From NCBI GenBank assembly GCA_025603075.1, contig MU626274.1, positions 118,943 to 182,942 on the forward strand: DNA of 64,000 nt. Direction: 5' to 3'. Origin of the DNA: Neoconidiobolus thromboides FSU 785. Taxonomy: Eukaryota > Entomophthoromycota > Entomophthoromycetes > Entomophthorales > Neoconidiobolaceae. The position numbers and the translations under genes are program-made. This document shows positions 45,387-59,836 of the stretch, one piece after another (position 1 is the first letter of the stretch; each line of letters begins with the position of its first letter). The notes beneath the pieces are model-generated. The model was given only the letters and a program-made list of their open reading frames with translations, was not told the DNA's origin and did not search any database.

Positions 45387-46020
45387 TACAATTTCACAAT
45401 ATAAAAAATGGAATTTTTACTCAGCTTATAAATTAAAATAGTTATCTGGTAGTAGTTAATTATTTTAATATAATTTTTATTATTAAAAAAAGGATTAATC
45501 TACTAAATTTAAAAATAGACAATGACTTTACTCCTCATCTGAAAATGGATAATCTTTAATTTGTCACAATAACAAAGAAAATAGAATACATGGAGTAATC
45601 ATAAATAAAAGAATGGGAGTAGCCAATAGAATACATCTTATATATTTGTTTGGAGTCCGATTATTATACTAAACACTTTAAACTTGTATACAATAATATC
45701 ATATAATTAAAAATAAAGTCATAAAGGCTGCTTTATAATATTCTTTATTGATTTTATCTCTATCTGAGGTTTTTATGACAATATAAGGGAGAATAATTGA
45801 AATAAATGTAATAATTAAAAGATAGTAGTTAAACATTTAAAAAAAGTAAAGATAATTAAAAAATTGGTTTATCTTATATTGTTTAAATATCTATCTTAAT
45901 TGACAATAAAAATAATTAAGATATTAATAATCTAGCTTCTTATAATTACATATATTTTTATTGTTTTAACTACATTTAAATACTGATTTTTAAATTTGTA
46001 ATATCAATTACCAAGATTTG

Positions 46021-46108
46021 CGGATGTTTTTTTTGATTTCATCACTTTTTCTATTTTTTAAATACTGTTTGAATAGACTAATTATAAAATTAAATAAAAA
46101 TACATCCT
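46021..46108 (-). mobile_element. MITE family 1, copy 11 (degraded)
   Basis: Reverse orientation: CGGATGTTTTTTTTGATTTC, decayed core TTTTTTAAATACTGTTTGAA, ending AAAAATACATCCT. Internal deletions. Confidence 0.7.
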
Positions 46109-46160
46109 AATATATTATTTAAACATAATTAGTTTAATTCAACTATTAGTTTATAGTTAT

Positions 46161-46204
46161 AAAATTATAAAATTATAAAATTATAAAATTATAAAATTAT
46201 AAAA
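46161..46204. repeat. (AAAATTAT)n octanucleotide tandem repeat
   Basis: Five perfect AAAATTAT units at 46161-46200 followed by a partial unit. Confidence 0.95.
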
Positions 46205-46765
46205 AAGTAGCATAATATTCAAGCAAAGCAGATTAATTAAGAAAATATTATATAATGTATTTTTAATTATTTATATTAGTTTCTTATCTGCTTCAATATC
46301 CCCCCTATTAAGTTTATGATTATTAAGAAAACTATAAAGTTAAGTAAATAATACTAGGGGTATGGGATAATCTTACACAATCTTTGATATCCCACTATTT
46401 TTTATAATTACTACTTCGGAGTAACCTTAATATTGAACATTAAGAAATAAATAATCTAGGTTAGTCCGCTACTTCTCTAATATTAGCTTACCAAATAAGG
46501 TAAACTATCTAATAATTGGAAAATCCAATGAATTGAAGAATAACTATATATTAACTATTTATAATTTCAATAGAAGAATTGGTGAAAAGATACTAAAAAT
46601 AGTAATCCTTAAGGGTTATTAATAAATGATGATTTATTTTTAATTCATTAAATGTTAATAACAATAAGTTAACAAAATAAACTCAATTTTATTTCTTATT
46701 TTTTTGTTTTTTTTATTTACTTTTTAACATTTCAATAGTTTAAGTTCTAATTAATTGAGATTAAC

Positions 46766-47803
46766 ATGAATTTCTTGTTGTTTATTTATTTTTATTGTTC
46801 AACAATTCATTCTTTTTTGATATGGCCTTTTTATAATAATAATAATATTACATTGAATAACAATACTTTATCAAATAATACAACTATAGAAGGAACTATA
46901 GAAGGAACTAAAGAAAGTAGTAGTTTTTGGGATTATTTTAATAAAAAAAAGTCCAATCGTCAACTAAAACTTGCACCTTTTAGTGTAATTGAAGAAGCCA
47001 AATACTATGCCCATTATGCTGGGGCAGCTTATTGTAAAGATATTTCTACTATTAAACAATGGAATTGTGACTTACACTGTAAGTTAAATCCAAATCAAAC
47101 AGTTCAAATTATTGATTTATTTGAAAACAAAAGTATAAAAACAAGAAGTTTTATAGCCCTTAATGAAATAGAAAAAAAAATTATAATTTCTTTTCGCGGT
47201 AGCAATCAATTCCATAACTTTATCTCAGACTTTAAACTTTTCAAATTGAATTATCAGTTAGTTGAAGCGTATAATGGAACTAAAAGTGATAATAAAAATA
47301 ATATTAGAATTCATAGGGGCTTTTTTCAGTGTAGTGAGTCATTGAAAAAGAATATCACATTAAGTTTAAAAAAGTTATATTCAAAAGATAGCAAGTACAA
47401 AGATTATCATATTATTCTAACTGGTCATAGTTTGGGGGGTTCGATGGCGGTATTAGCAGCTTTATATTTAAAGCAAGAATTTGATTTAAATAGTAATGAC
47501 TTATCAGTTTATACCTATGGTCAACCAAGAATAGGGAATAGTAATTTTGTGAATTTGATTCAACAAAATCAGTTAAAAATTATTCGTGTTACTAATAGAA
47601 ATGATCCTATTCCTCATTCTCCTCCTGCTATTTTAGGTTTCCATCACCATGGTAATGAGTTATATATTTCAGATCCTAAAACTACTATTTTATGTAATGA
47701 TGACTTAAAAGAAGATCCAATGTGTTCAGCTTCAAGGTCTTATTTATTAAATTTAAATATGCATCTTAAAGTGTGGAATATACCTATGGGCACCTATTGC
47801 TAA
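46766..47803 (+). CDS. Secreted class 3 lipase (Rhizomucor lipase-like)
   Basis: A single exon of 345 residues. The N-terminus is a signal peptide (about residues 1-19), followed by an Asn/Thr-rich linker with many N-glycosylation sites. The catalytic domain has ISFRGSNQ (oxyanion region), IHRGFF, then TGHSLGGSMA with the nucleophile Ser222. Next is YTYGQPRIGN, then RVTNRNDPIPHSPP with Asp280, and NMHLKVW with the catalytic His333. This is the Ser-Asp-His triad of PF01764 lipases, which hydrolyse triacylglycerols outside the cell. Several Cys (90, 101, 105, 300, 320, 345) could form disulfides. The gene lies alone between two intergenic regions and its 3' end faces that of IMP3 82 bp away. 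Confidence 0.92.
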   Translation: MNFLLFIYFYCSTIHSFLIWPFYNNNNITLNNNTLSNNTTIEGTIEGTKESSSFWDYFNKKKSNRQLKLAPFSVIEEAKYYAHYAGAAYCKDISTIKQWNCDLHCKLNPNQTVQIIDLFENKSIKTRSFIALNEIEKKIIISFRGSNQFHNFISDFKLFKLNYQLVEAYNGTKSDNKNNIRIHRGFFQCSESLKKNITLSLKKLYSKDSKYKDYHIILTGHSLGGSMAVLAALYLKQEFDLNSNDLSVYTYGQPRIGNSNFVNLIQQNQLKIIRVTNRNDPIPHSPPAILGFHHHGNELYISDPKTTILCNDDLKEDPMCSASRSYLLNLNMHLKVWNIPMGTYC

Positions 47804-47884
47804 TAGTAAATTATTAAAAAAATAAAACGTTTCTATTTTAATAATATTTTTTTATTCTATAAATCAAAAGACAAAGGGTTAAAT

Positions 47885-48698
47885 TTATAAAAGATCATAA
47901 TCATCCAACTAAGAAATAGATTAAATTAGTAAAAATTATTATATTATTATTTAAATTCTCTTTTACCTTATCATTATATTTCATAATCTTTCTCTTAATC
48001 TTAGAAGTATCTACCCATGTAACAAAATCTTCCATTGAGCTATAAAATGTTTAATTGATTACTATAAAAATACTAGTCAAGTTTACCGTGTAACTAAATA
48101 AGCTGGATCAGTAATACAATCTGGTCCAACGCGAACATCTAAATTCAAATTTAAGCATTTTATTGAAATTTATTAATAGATAAATTCTTTACGGCCTTGT
48201 TCAATAAATCTAGTGGCTTCTTTGACAGTTTCGCTCATCTTTAATCGACACATAATAACTGGTAATCTTCTCCTATTATTATAATAACATTTAACATACT
48301 ATTATAATTTTCAATAAATTTTTTGTTTTACCTGCAAAATGCAGAAACAGTAATTTTATCTAATACTGATATGGAAGATTTACTTGTAATAAGGGCCATA
48401 TTATAACATTTTTCTAATAAAGCTTGCTCTTTCTCACGACGATATTCATCTTTATCACTTAACAAACTTAACTTGTTAATTACCATTTGTATATGGCCAC
48501 AGATTTTATTATATCTATATGAATTAGATTATAAATTAATGGTTTATTAGCTTGTAATTACTTGGTATAATCTTCTCGGTTTTGAACATGATATCTTCTC
48601 AAAACTTCAATTTCTCGAATATTATTTGTACTCTTCCAATTTAAAAAATCAACCTTCTTTAATAACTTCTTTTCGTGATGCTTTAACTGACGGACCAT
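47885..48698 (-). CDS. IMP3: IMP3, U3 snoRNP protein with S4 domain
   Basis: Six to seven short exons on the minus strand give about 180 residues. The start [20 protein letters not shown] matches IMP3 at the first ATG. Next come [45 protein letters not shown] (S4 RNA-binding fold), then IEQGHVRVGPD, completed across an intron whose donor splits the His codon. [18 protein letters not shown] and [12 protein letters not shown] follow, and a final tiny exon codes LDDYDLL. IMP3 helps base-pair U3 snoRNA with the pre-rRNA in the SSU processome, needed for 18S rRNA. It stands head to head with GEM1 (201 bp between starts). Confidence 0.93.
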
Positions 48699-48898
48699 TT
48701 TGGTTTAACTCTTTATTTCTTTAATTGATAATGGTGGTATTATTATTAAAAAAACAAGTTTCGAAAATTGATGAAAATTTTGCTTTGGATTCGAATTTTA
48801 GGTTTGCAAAAATTGCCTAAATCAAATTAACTATCAGTTTCTTATTACTTACTAATTGATGACATTTTTTAGACTTGTAAAAAAAATTAGAAAAAAAA
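48699..48898. promoter_or_regulatory. Shared divergent promoter of IMP3 and GEM1
   Basis: 200 bp between the two divergent start codons, so both promoters must be here. No TATA box was recognised. Confidence 0.4.
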
Positions 48899-51573
<2,675 letters not shown>

Positions 51574-51677
51574 AATCACATAATATATCATACAATGTAT
51601 TTGATATAATATAGTATGATGTAATATATATAATATACCTGATCTCTAGAATATAATATATCTAATTAATTTTATTA

Positions 51678-53359
<1,682 letters not shown>

Positions 53360-53686
53360 TTATTTGACCTCAGAGTTTTAAAGAATTTGTTCACGGTTTA
53401 AGGTGTCTGTATTTTTTAACTTATTCTAGTTTCGAAGCAAAAAATTTTTTTGGGTTGGTAGTGAAATTTAAGGTATACTATTGGTTAAACATTTTTTAAT
53501 TTAATTTTCATAGTAACTTGGTTAAATTTTGACAAATTTTAGTAGTTACGTTTAACCGCTTTCAATTAATTTATTACACTAACATTTAAAACTTGCTATT
53601 CTGCATTTATTGAAAAAAGCCATAAATGAAACATGTTATCTTTTATATGCTATTTTTTATAGAAATCAGTTACTTAAACTACATAC

Positions 53687-53792
53687 ATATGGGGATGTAT
53701 TTTTGTGTTTAAGGATTTTACTAACAATTTTTCCGCTTTAAATAGTGCTTAAAATGGAAAAAATAATGAAGTCAAAAAAAACACTCCCATAT
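53687..53792 (+). mobile_element. MITE family 1, copy 12 (best-preserved)
   Basis: Full-length: CATATGGGGATGTATTTTTG at the start, core CCGCTTTAAATAGTGCTTAA, and ACACTCCCATATG at the end. The TA flanks are intact at both sides. Its right-hand TA is shared with the next copy. Confidence 0.92.
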
Positions 53793-53894
53793 GGCGATGT
53801 ATTTCTGTATTTAAGGATTTTACTAGCAATTTTTCATTCAAATAGCGCTTAAAAGATGGAAAAAGTAATGAAGTCGAAAAAAACATCCCCATAT
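53789..53894 (+). mobile_element. MITE family 1, copy 13, head-to-tail with copy 12
   Basis: Begins TATGGCGATGTATTTCTGTA directly at the end of copy 12, keeps CAAATAGCGCTTAAAAGATG and ends ACATCCCCATA. The two copies share one TA. Confidence 0.92.
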
Positions 53895-54008
53895 TATTAT
53901 GTGTTTTAAAATAAAGCATCATAATGTTCTTTTTGTTTTAATGTTTTGTAAATATTTTTGCAATTTTATGGTACATTAAAAGTGAACAAAATAATAAACA
54001 AAGACATC

Positions 54009-54116
54009 CATATGGAGGTGTGCTTTGTGTTCAAGAATTTTGCTAAGAATTTCTCCACTCAACTAGCACTTAAAAATGGAAAAAGCTATATAAGTTAAAA
54101 AAAATATCCCCATATG
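54009..54116 (+). mobile_element. MITE family 1, copy 14
   Basis: CATATGGAGGTGTGCTTTGT, core CCACTCAACTAGCACTTAAA, and ATATCCCCATATG at the end. Both CATATG flanks are intact. Confidence 0.9.
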
Positions 54117-54232
54117 TTCTTCCTTTTAATGTCTTATAATAACATCAAATATATACCTAAATAAAGTTTGAAAGAATTTTAAGTATGAAAAAGTGAAAAT
54201 AATTAAATTCAACTATGAAATACTTTTTATAA

Positions 54233-55138
54233 TTATAAACACATAGAAAATAACCTTTTAACCTTCTTTAAAAACTTCTCAGCTTCTATCGAAATTCCAG
54301 TATGTGTAAATAAGATAACAATTGAAGTTGTAATAACACCAACAAGAAAGCAAATAGCAGTAATAAAATGGAACACAGTAAGCAAACCCTTATGCTGTAA
54401 ATTACCAGAGTAATGAAACACCCCTTCTAATAAGAAAGAAAGGATTGAGAAAGCCATACTTATCCCATAAATAGATAATATAATGAATATCTTGCAAACT
54501 GCATTTTCGAAAGCTCTTGATTGAAATTTCAAAGTCTCATTGTTTGTATCATTTAAATTGAGGAAATTTTGGGTGTTGTTGACTTTTCTCGTTATTTGAT
54601 AATAACAACTTATCACAAGAGTTAGATTAATACTACCAATAATCAGAGAATAAAAAAAAGTAAAGCTGGCTAAAACAGAGTTTGTGACATTAAATATACA
54701 AGTAAACCTATCTTCAGTTAATTCGAAGTTATTGGTAGCTGAATTAGAAATGAGTAATGTAATTAACATTAAGGAACTAATAGTTAAATAAAGCCGTAAA
54801 CCATTAATAATTTTTGAAGCTACAAAAAAAGACAACCTTTCGACTGCTAATAAAGCACTTAACGCCATCTCAATAAAAATGGTAAATAAGTAAAGAAAAC
54901 CAGATGTATTACATCCTGCATCCATTTCAATAAACCTATGACCGGTACTCCTTTTATAAATCGCTTCAATAATAATCAATATTGGGCCAAGATACTCTAC
55001 TGAAGCTATCATAATAATCAAAATAATATCTTTACTCTTTTTTGGAACTTTAGATGCAAAAAATATTAAAAAGAAATTAGCTATAAAGGCTATACTTGTA
55101 ACTAAAACTAATGAAGCGTGAGCTGCAGGGTAATTCAT
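54233..55138 (-). CDS. Rhodopsin-like (class A-type) G protein-coupled receptor, copy 3
   Basis: A single exon of 301 residues on the minus strand, homologous over its length to the receptors at 37272 and 39489, but more diverged. It has NFFLIFFASKVPKKSKDI in TM1 and the first loop, AGCNTSGFLYLF at TM3, LLAVERLSFF 24 residues after that Cys, and RFTCIFN in loop 2. VISCYYQITRKVNNTQ is at the end of TM5, FSILSFLLEGVFHY in TM6, and TSIVILFTHTGISIEAEKFL in TM7 and the tail. The Asn of the NSxxI motif in the other copies is Thr here. It lies 14 kb from the tandem pair and in the opposite direction, next to a broken fourth copy. Confidence 0.82.
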   Translation of the reverse strand: MNYPAAHASLVLVTSIAFIANFFLIFFASKVPKKSKDIILIIMIASVEYLGPILIIIEAIYKRSTGHRFIEMDAGCNTSGFLYLFTIFIEMALSALLAVERLSFFVASKIINGLRLYLTISSLMLITLLISNSATNNFELTEDRFTCIFNVTNSVLASFTFFYSLIIGSINLTLVISCYYQITRKVNNTQNFLNLNDTNNETLKFQSRAFENAVCKIFIILSIYGISMAFSILSFLLEGVFHYSGNLQHKGLLTVFHFITAICFLVGVITTSIVILFTHTGISIEAEKFLKKVKRLFSMCL

Positions 55139-55739
55139 AATAATTTAATTAATATTTTAAAAAACTATACAATAAAGAGTTGTAAATATAGTTTTTTATT
55201 TCCAATATATATCACTTGTATTAGAAACTATTCTGATTCTAATTAGTTCTTGTTATTCAATTTAGATGTTCCAACTTTAAAATGTATAGTTGAATTTAGA
55301 GTCTCTCCTATCTTCAATTCCTATCTATAACCATTATTGTTGAATACTATTAAAACAATTTGTTTTTTACTGTTTATGATATAAAAGTTTGCCTTTTATA
55401 ATATAATTCAAATACCTTATTAAACTCATGATATATTACTCCATGTTCTCAAATGATTTATGTAAAAATTAGGAACATCTTATAAAATATTAAAAGTTCG
55501 ACTTTTAATATAAATATTATGCTTATTATTTTTGTTTGTAGCAAAAATGAAGTCTTTGTTAAAATATACTCTGCTCTACTTTTTTAAATGTCTTATAGAC
55601 TTAAAGTAATATAATTTACTATCAAACTATTAAACTATTAAAAACTATTTTTATTATAATTTATATAGAGTCTTTTTTTTATAGCATTTTGCAGTAATTT
55701 TTAAAAAATTTCGTTCCATAGAAGCTAAACAAATAGTAT

Positions 55740-55960
55740 TTTAACTACCCTAAAAAACCTTCCAGCCTCTATTCAAATCTCTATATGTGTAAATACAGTA
55801 ACAGTTGATGCCATCATTAACTTCAGTTAGAAAAAACAGAGAAGTAGCAAAGTAAAAAATAGCTAATGGATTTTTATTATCAAGAGTATTGGATAATAGA
55901 ATACCCTTTCTAATAAAAAGTAAAGGATTGAACAAGTCATACTACTTATGTAAATAATAC
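55740..55960 (-). pseudogene. GPCR pseudogene, TM6-TM7 relic next to a MITE
   Basis: Reading on the minus strand from 55960, MTCSILYFLLERVFYYP aligns with TM6 of the receptor at 54233 (FSILSFLLEGVFHY). After a frame change, LAIFYFATSLFFLTEV aligns with the start of TM7. A further frame change gives STVTVFTHIEI, a stop, then IEAGRFF, matching IVILFTHTGISIEAEKF. So at least two frameshifts and one stop are present. The upstream part ends exactly where MITE copy 15 begins, and no N-terminal part was found beyond it. It is a dead copy of the local receptor family. Confidence 0.8.
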
Positions 55961-56060
55961 CAGGATGTATTTTTATATTTAAGAGTTTTACTAACAATTT
56001 TTCATTCAAATAGCGCTTAAAAGATGGAAAAAGTAATGAAGCCAAAAAAATCATCCTCAT
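55961..56060 (+). mobile_element. MITE family 1, copy 15
   Basis: CAGGATGTATTTTTATATTT, core CATTCAAATAGCGCTTAAAA, then GAAGCCAAAAAAATCATCCT. It borders the GPCR relic. Confidence 0.87.
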
Positions 56061-56181
56061 ATAGTTCCATTCTTTATTTTATCTAACCCTTTGAAACTAT
56101 TTTTCTATGAGTTTTTTTTTAAATGTTTACAAATTATACTTTGTTTATAATATTTAGTAAAAATTAAAACTTAAACTACTA

Positions 56182-56285
56182 TTTGGGGATATATTTTGTG
56201 TTTAAGAATTTTACTAACAGTTTTTCCACTCAAATAGCGCTTAAAAAATGGAAAAATAATGCAACCAAAAAAAACAGCCCTATAT
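56182..56285 (+). mobile_element. MITE family 1, copy 16
   Basis: TTTGGGGATATATTTTGTGT, core CCACTCAAATAGCGCTTAAA, then GCAACCAAAAAAAACAGCCCTA. Confidence 0.87.
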
Positions 56286-56304
56286 GATTTATTAAGAAAT
56301 ACGC

Positions 56305-56403
56305 ATATGGGTTTTTTGGTTCCAGTACTTTTTCCATTTCTAAGCACTAGTTGAGGGGAAAAATTATTATTAAAGTTTCTAAACAAAAAAATATATCTTT
56401 ATA
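56305..56403 (-). mobile_element. MITE family 1, copy 17
   Basis: Reverse orientation: CATATGGGTTTTTTGGTTCC, core TTTCTAAGCACTAGTTGAGG, then AACAAAAAAATATATCTT. It faces copy 16 about 20 bp away. Confidence 0.83.
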
Positions 56404-56579
56404 TTCTTTCCTGGTAATTTAAGTTATTTTAAAAGTATCATTGTAATAAGATTGATTAAAATAAGGCAATATACAATTGAGTAAAAACAAATAGAAGATG
56501 AAAATCTAAGCTTTATTTATATTATAGTAAACAAATGAAAGATAGATTTCGAGTTGTGCTTTTATTTTAATTTATAAGC

Positions 56580-56990
56580 TTATACCACATGGAAATAATC
56601 GGTAATTAATTTTTGCTTTTTATCATTATTAGGTTCTTTCTTAATAATACCTACAATTTCGGCAAGTTTCTTAGTAAACCCATCGACAGTGAGTTCACCC
56701 TTTTCAATCTTTGCTTTTTGAGCTGCTTTCCATCCGACATAGGCTGTTCCGCATGCACTGCAAAATCCAATACCACCTGCGACAGCAGCCATGGCACTAT
56801 CAACACCTGGTGCGTTACATGCTGTAACAATACTAGCAGCAGCACCAACTAAGGATCCACAAAAGGTAGCTGCTTCAGTTTTACCTCTTTTATGATGATG
56901 CCATGGTTTAAAGCTAAAACCGTCAACGGAGTTGCTAAAGTTCAACATGGCTAATAAGTAGAAAGAAGCGATTAAAATAAAGAATCTCAT
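56580..56990 (-). CDS. Small secreted Cys-containing protein, orphan (136 aa)
   Basis: A single exon of 136 residues. The signal peptide is MRFFILIASFYLLAMLNFSN. A His/Lys-rich stretch with a KR pair (WHHHKRGK, ~30-37) could be a Kex2-like processing site. Then comes a Gly/Ala-rich hydrophobic core with four Cys (44, 58, 77, 80), including FCSACGTAYVGW, which has glycine-zipper spacing. The C-terminus is a Lys-rich helix. No family is recognised. Lineage-specific small secreted proteins of this shape are common in fungi; no activity can be read from the sequence. It lies in a repeat-rich block beside the GPCR relic. Coding potential is supported by balanced codon use in an AT-rich region. Confidence 0.65.
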   Translation of the reverse strand: MRFFILIASFYLLAMLNFSNSVDGFSFKPWHHHKRGKTEAATFCGSLVGAAASIVTACNAPGVDSAMAAVAGGIGFCSACGTAYVGWKAAQKAKIEKGELTVDGFTKKLAEIVGIIKKEPNNDKKQKLITDYFHVV

Positions 56991-59820
56991 ATTAAGTAAA
57001 TGATTGATTATATAAGTAAATGTTTATAAAAATAATGTTATCCAAATGATGAGCTTTTATACTATTTTTTGTGACTTGATTTTAAAACTCGATTTCATAT
57101 TTTTTACATTTTATTTCATATTTTTTATTTTTGTTATTATAAGATTTATTCAGTAATTTCTATTTTATTAATCTTTAAAAAAAAGTTGCCATTTTTAGTA
57201 AATGATTTGGTTCTTTAAAATATGTCTATACAAAGAATCAAATAAATAGCAATATTTTGTTAAGTTTTAAGCAATAAGTAACAGGCTACATTGATATTGG
57301 AATTCTAAAATATGATAATTATCATTAATAAATTACTTTTCGTGTTAATTATTCTTTAAGGCTTTATTTAATAATATATAAAATATGTTAAGAGAATGAA
57401 ATTTGTTCAAAACTGGTTGAGGTTTTATGGATCTGAATAAATACGTACTTTAACGAGTAAATTTCATTATCCAAAAGTTTTGAAATTCATCTCATAGTAT
57501 CTTATTAACTTTAAGCTATTTGGTTTTATATCATAGTATATCAGTCTCAGTTGATGTTTATTTTTTTCCTTGCTTTTGCAAAGTACTATTTTTTTTATAA
57601 TCTTTCTATTTATGGAATGTAATGGAGGTAAGCATAGTTACGTACAAATTAGGGGTTTATGATTAGCGAAAAGTTGATTCTGTTCTTTAAAAATTTTAAG
57701 ACAAATAAAATTTATATTTGGACATACTATTCTTGAAAAAGCTAAACTTATGATTAGTAGCAGCTTATATAATATAACTTTGTTCAAAATAAATGTGACA
57801 GATTTACTAAGAATCAGTTAGTAAATCCAACTCATTTATTTTGAGTAAGGTTATATACAGATTATTAGTTTAAGTTAATTTTTTTGTTTTCTCGGATATT
57901 AATGTAATTTATTAGAACCAGTTGTATTTATATGCCTTTAGCTTTTTGATTTGTTGTTAATCTATTTTATAATGAATTTATAGATCATATATAAGATTCC
58001 AACCATAGATTCACTATAAAAGAAATTAATGACAAATTAAAAAAAGTCGAAGGCATCTAAATCCAGCCAATTTTATAAAGTTTACTTTTCAAAATATCCA
58101 GATTCAGTTAATCCTTTTGAGTACACTTTTTCTAAAGCTTTAGGTGATAGTAAAAGAGTCTACCTTGATAGCATTCGAATTGAACTTTTTCAGTGCCAAA
58201 GATATCTCTTGAACAAATCTTAGAATATTATCAAATATATTTTTAGATCTTATGCTAGTATTTATGTTCTTATTAAAGTTCACAATTAATTTTTATATTG
58301 ATTGGTTTCATTTATTTTTATTTTTTGCATAAAAGGAATTCACTGAAAATTTTTTAGCCAGCATTTGTTTTAGAATGAGTTGTTTTTCAGTTGAGGTTTG
58401 ACATTCTAAAATAACAACCCAGCATTAAATTAACATTTTGGAAAACTCATTTTCATAAAAAATTAGAATCAGCATTTGAAATAAACGAATGCCATTCCTG
58501 GGCAAATATTACTTTCATAAATTTGAGTTGTAAATGTAAAACAAATCTACCAGTTTAAAGGCAATCTAATAAAAAAAATATAAGGACTGCTTTAAGCCAA
58601 ATCTAGTTTACCTTAAAAGCTTATACTAGAAAAGGTAGCTCTTGTGGAAAGGTAGTTTTCAAAATTAGCAGCCAAAAGTTTAGCCAATTACAGCACTTTT
58701 TATCTTATTTTACACTAATATTCAATATTAAAATTTGATAAGGCTTTGTATTAACACTTAAGATATTATCTCAATTTGTTTTTATAACACAACAGTGGTT
58801 TATCCACTGTTTTGTATTTAAAAAATTAAAGTTCTTTTTTGTTACTTGTTTTAAATTTCAATTATTTCTTAAATTACTTAATTCTCAAGTTACATCATTA
58901 CATTCTAAACGCAAGTTTATTTTATTCGTAACAAATCATTCTTAATTCATGTAATACAAAACTTAATGACTTGGGAAATATATTAAAAATAAATGAAATT
59001 AAGCTTTCAAAATAAGCAATACGTAAGTTTAAATAGCCTAAACTGGAGTTATCAATCCTTATTAAGGTGATGAAACTAAAACAGCTAAGCAAAGTGGATT
59101 TCAATATTACCCTTACTTTGGTGAAGATTTAAAACGAAAATTAATAATTTCAAACTGGACCATAAAATTTAAAAATTGCCTCCTAAGATGTCAAATGATA
59201 TTCGGATTATTTTATTGGTCACTTTTATTGTTTTTTGGTTAAGAAATTAGTTAAAGTTTCTGAATAAAGCAAGTGTCAGGTTACAATAAGGGGTGGTTAA
59301 TTATGATTATTTGGCTAATTGTTAAATCATTAAATAACTTAAGTAGATTTAATTGGTTGTTTATGAGATACAATGAGGGAGTATTGGAAGAAATAAAGTC
59401 ACACCAAAACTGTCATATATTAAATTTTGCCATAATACTAAATTCAGTTAATAGGTTAACTAATTCCATAATGTTCAATAATAACTGCTTTAAAGATATA
59501 TTATAACTGTTATTCGATAAATATATTAAGGGAATTACTTTTGTACTACCAAAAAGGTAAAAAATTTATCAAAAATCCAATAAAAACAATTAAGTTCAAT
59601 CAAAGTTAAGGGATTATTAACAGTTTAAAATCGCTTATAAATGATTCAAATGCGCTATTAGTGTTAATTAAGATTTGAACCTTTATTCCAATTTATAGAT
59701 CTTTTAATTTATAATCAACTAAATCTTATTAATCATCATCTATCATCATCTATCATAGTATATAGAATATACAGCTTTAACAGTCTTCTCATATCTTACT
59801 TTTTAATTTATTATGCCATC
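56991..59820. other. Intergenic, 2.8 kb, with weak decayed coding traces
   Basis: No intact gene. One coding-like open stretch without a start lies at about 58046-58220 (FYKVYFSKYPDSVNPFEYTF), and another with two stops at about 58485-58735. A 77-codon ORF at 59273 has no support. A small hairpin (8-bp arms AACAGTGG/CCACTGTT) lies at 58791-58811. No MITE copy was found. Confidence 0.45.
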
Positions 59821-59836
59821 ATGTTCCAAACTGTAA
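59813..59836 (+). promoter_or_regulatory. Possible overlapping upstream ORF of the kinase gene
   Basis: An ATG at 59813 opens a seven-codon frame ending in TAA at 59834-59836. It overlaps the kinase start at 59821 in another frame. If transcription starts upstream of it, the kinase needs leaky scanning. Confidence 0.35.

Larger units (their letters stand above)
44060..46765. other. Intergenic, 2.7 kb, with three MITEs and a microsatellite
   Basis: Holds MITEs at 45141, 45282 and 46021 and an (AAAATTAT)n tract. The rest is AT-rich, with no supported ORF on either strand. Confidence 0.55.
53360..54232. other. Intergenic MITE cluster
   Basis: 873 bp, of which about 315 are three copies of MITE family 1 in the same orientation. 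The rest contains no supported gene. Confidence 0.6.
55139..56579. other. Region with GPCR pseudogene and MITEs
   Basis: Holds a GPCR relic (55740-55960) and MITE copies at 55961, 56182 and 56305. 55139-55735 shows nothing else recognisable. Confidence 0.6.

Noticed and set aside
56171-56386. Minus-strand ORF of 71 codons
   Set aside because: It is made of MITE copies 16 and 17 in antisense.
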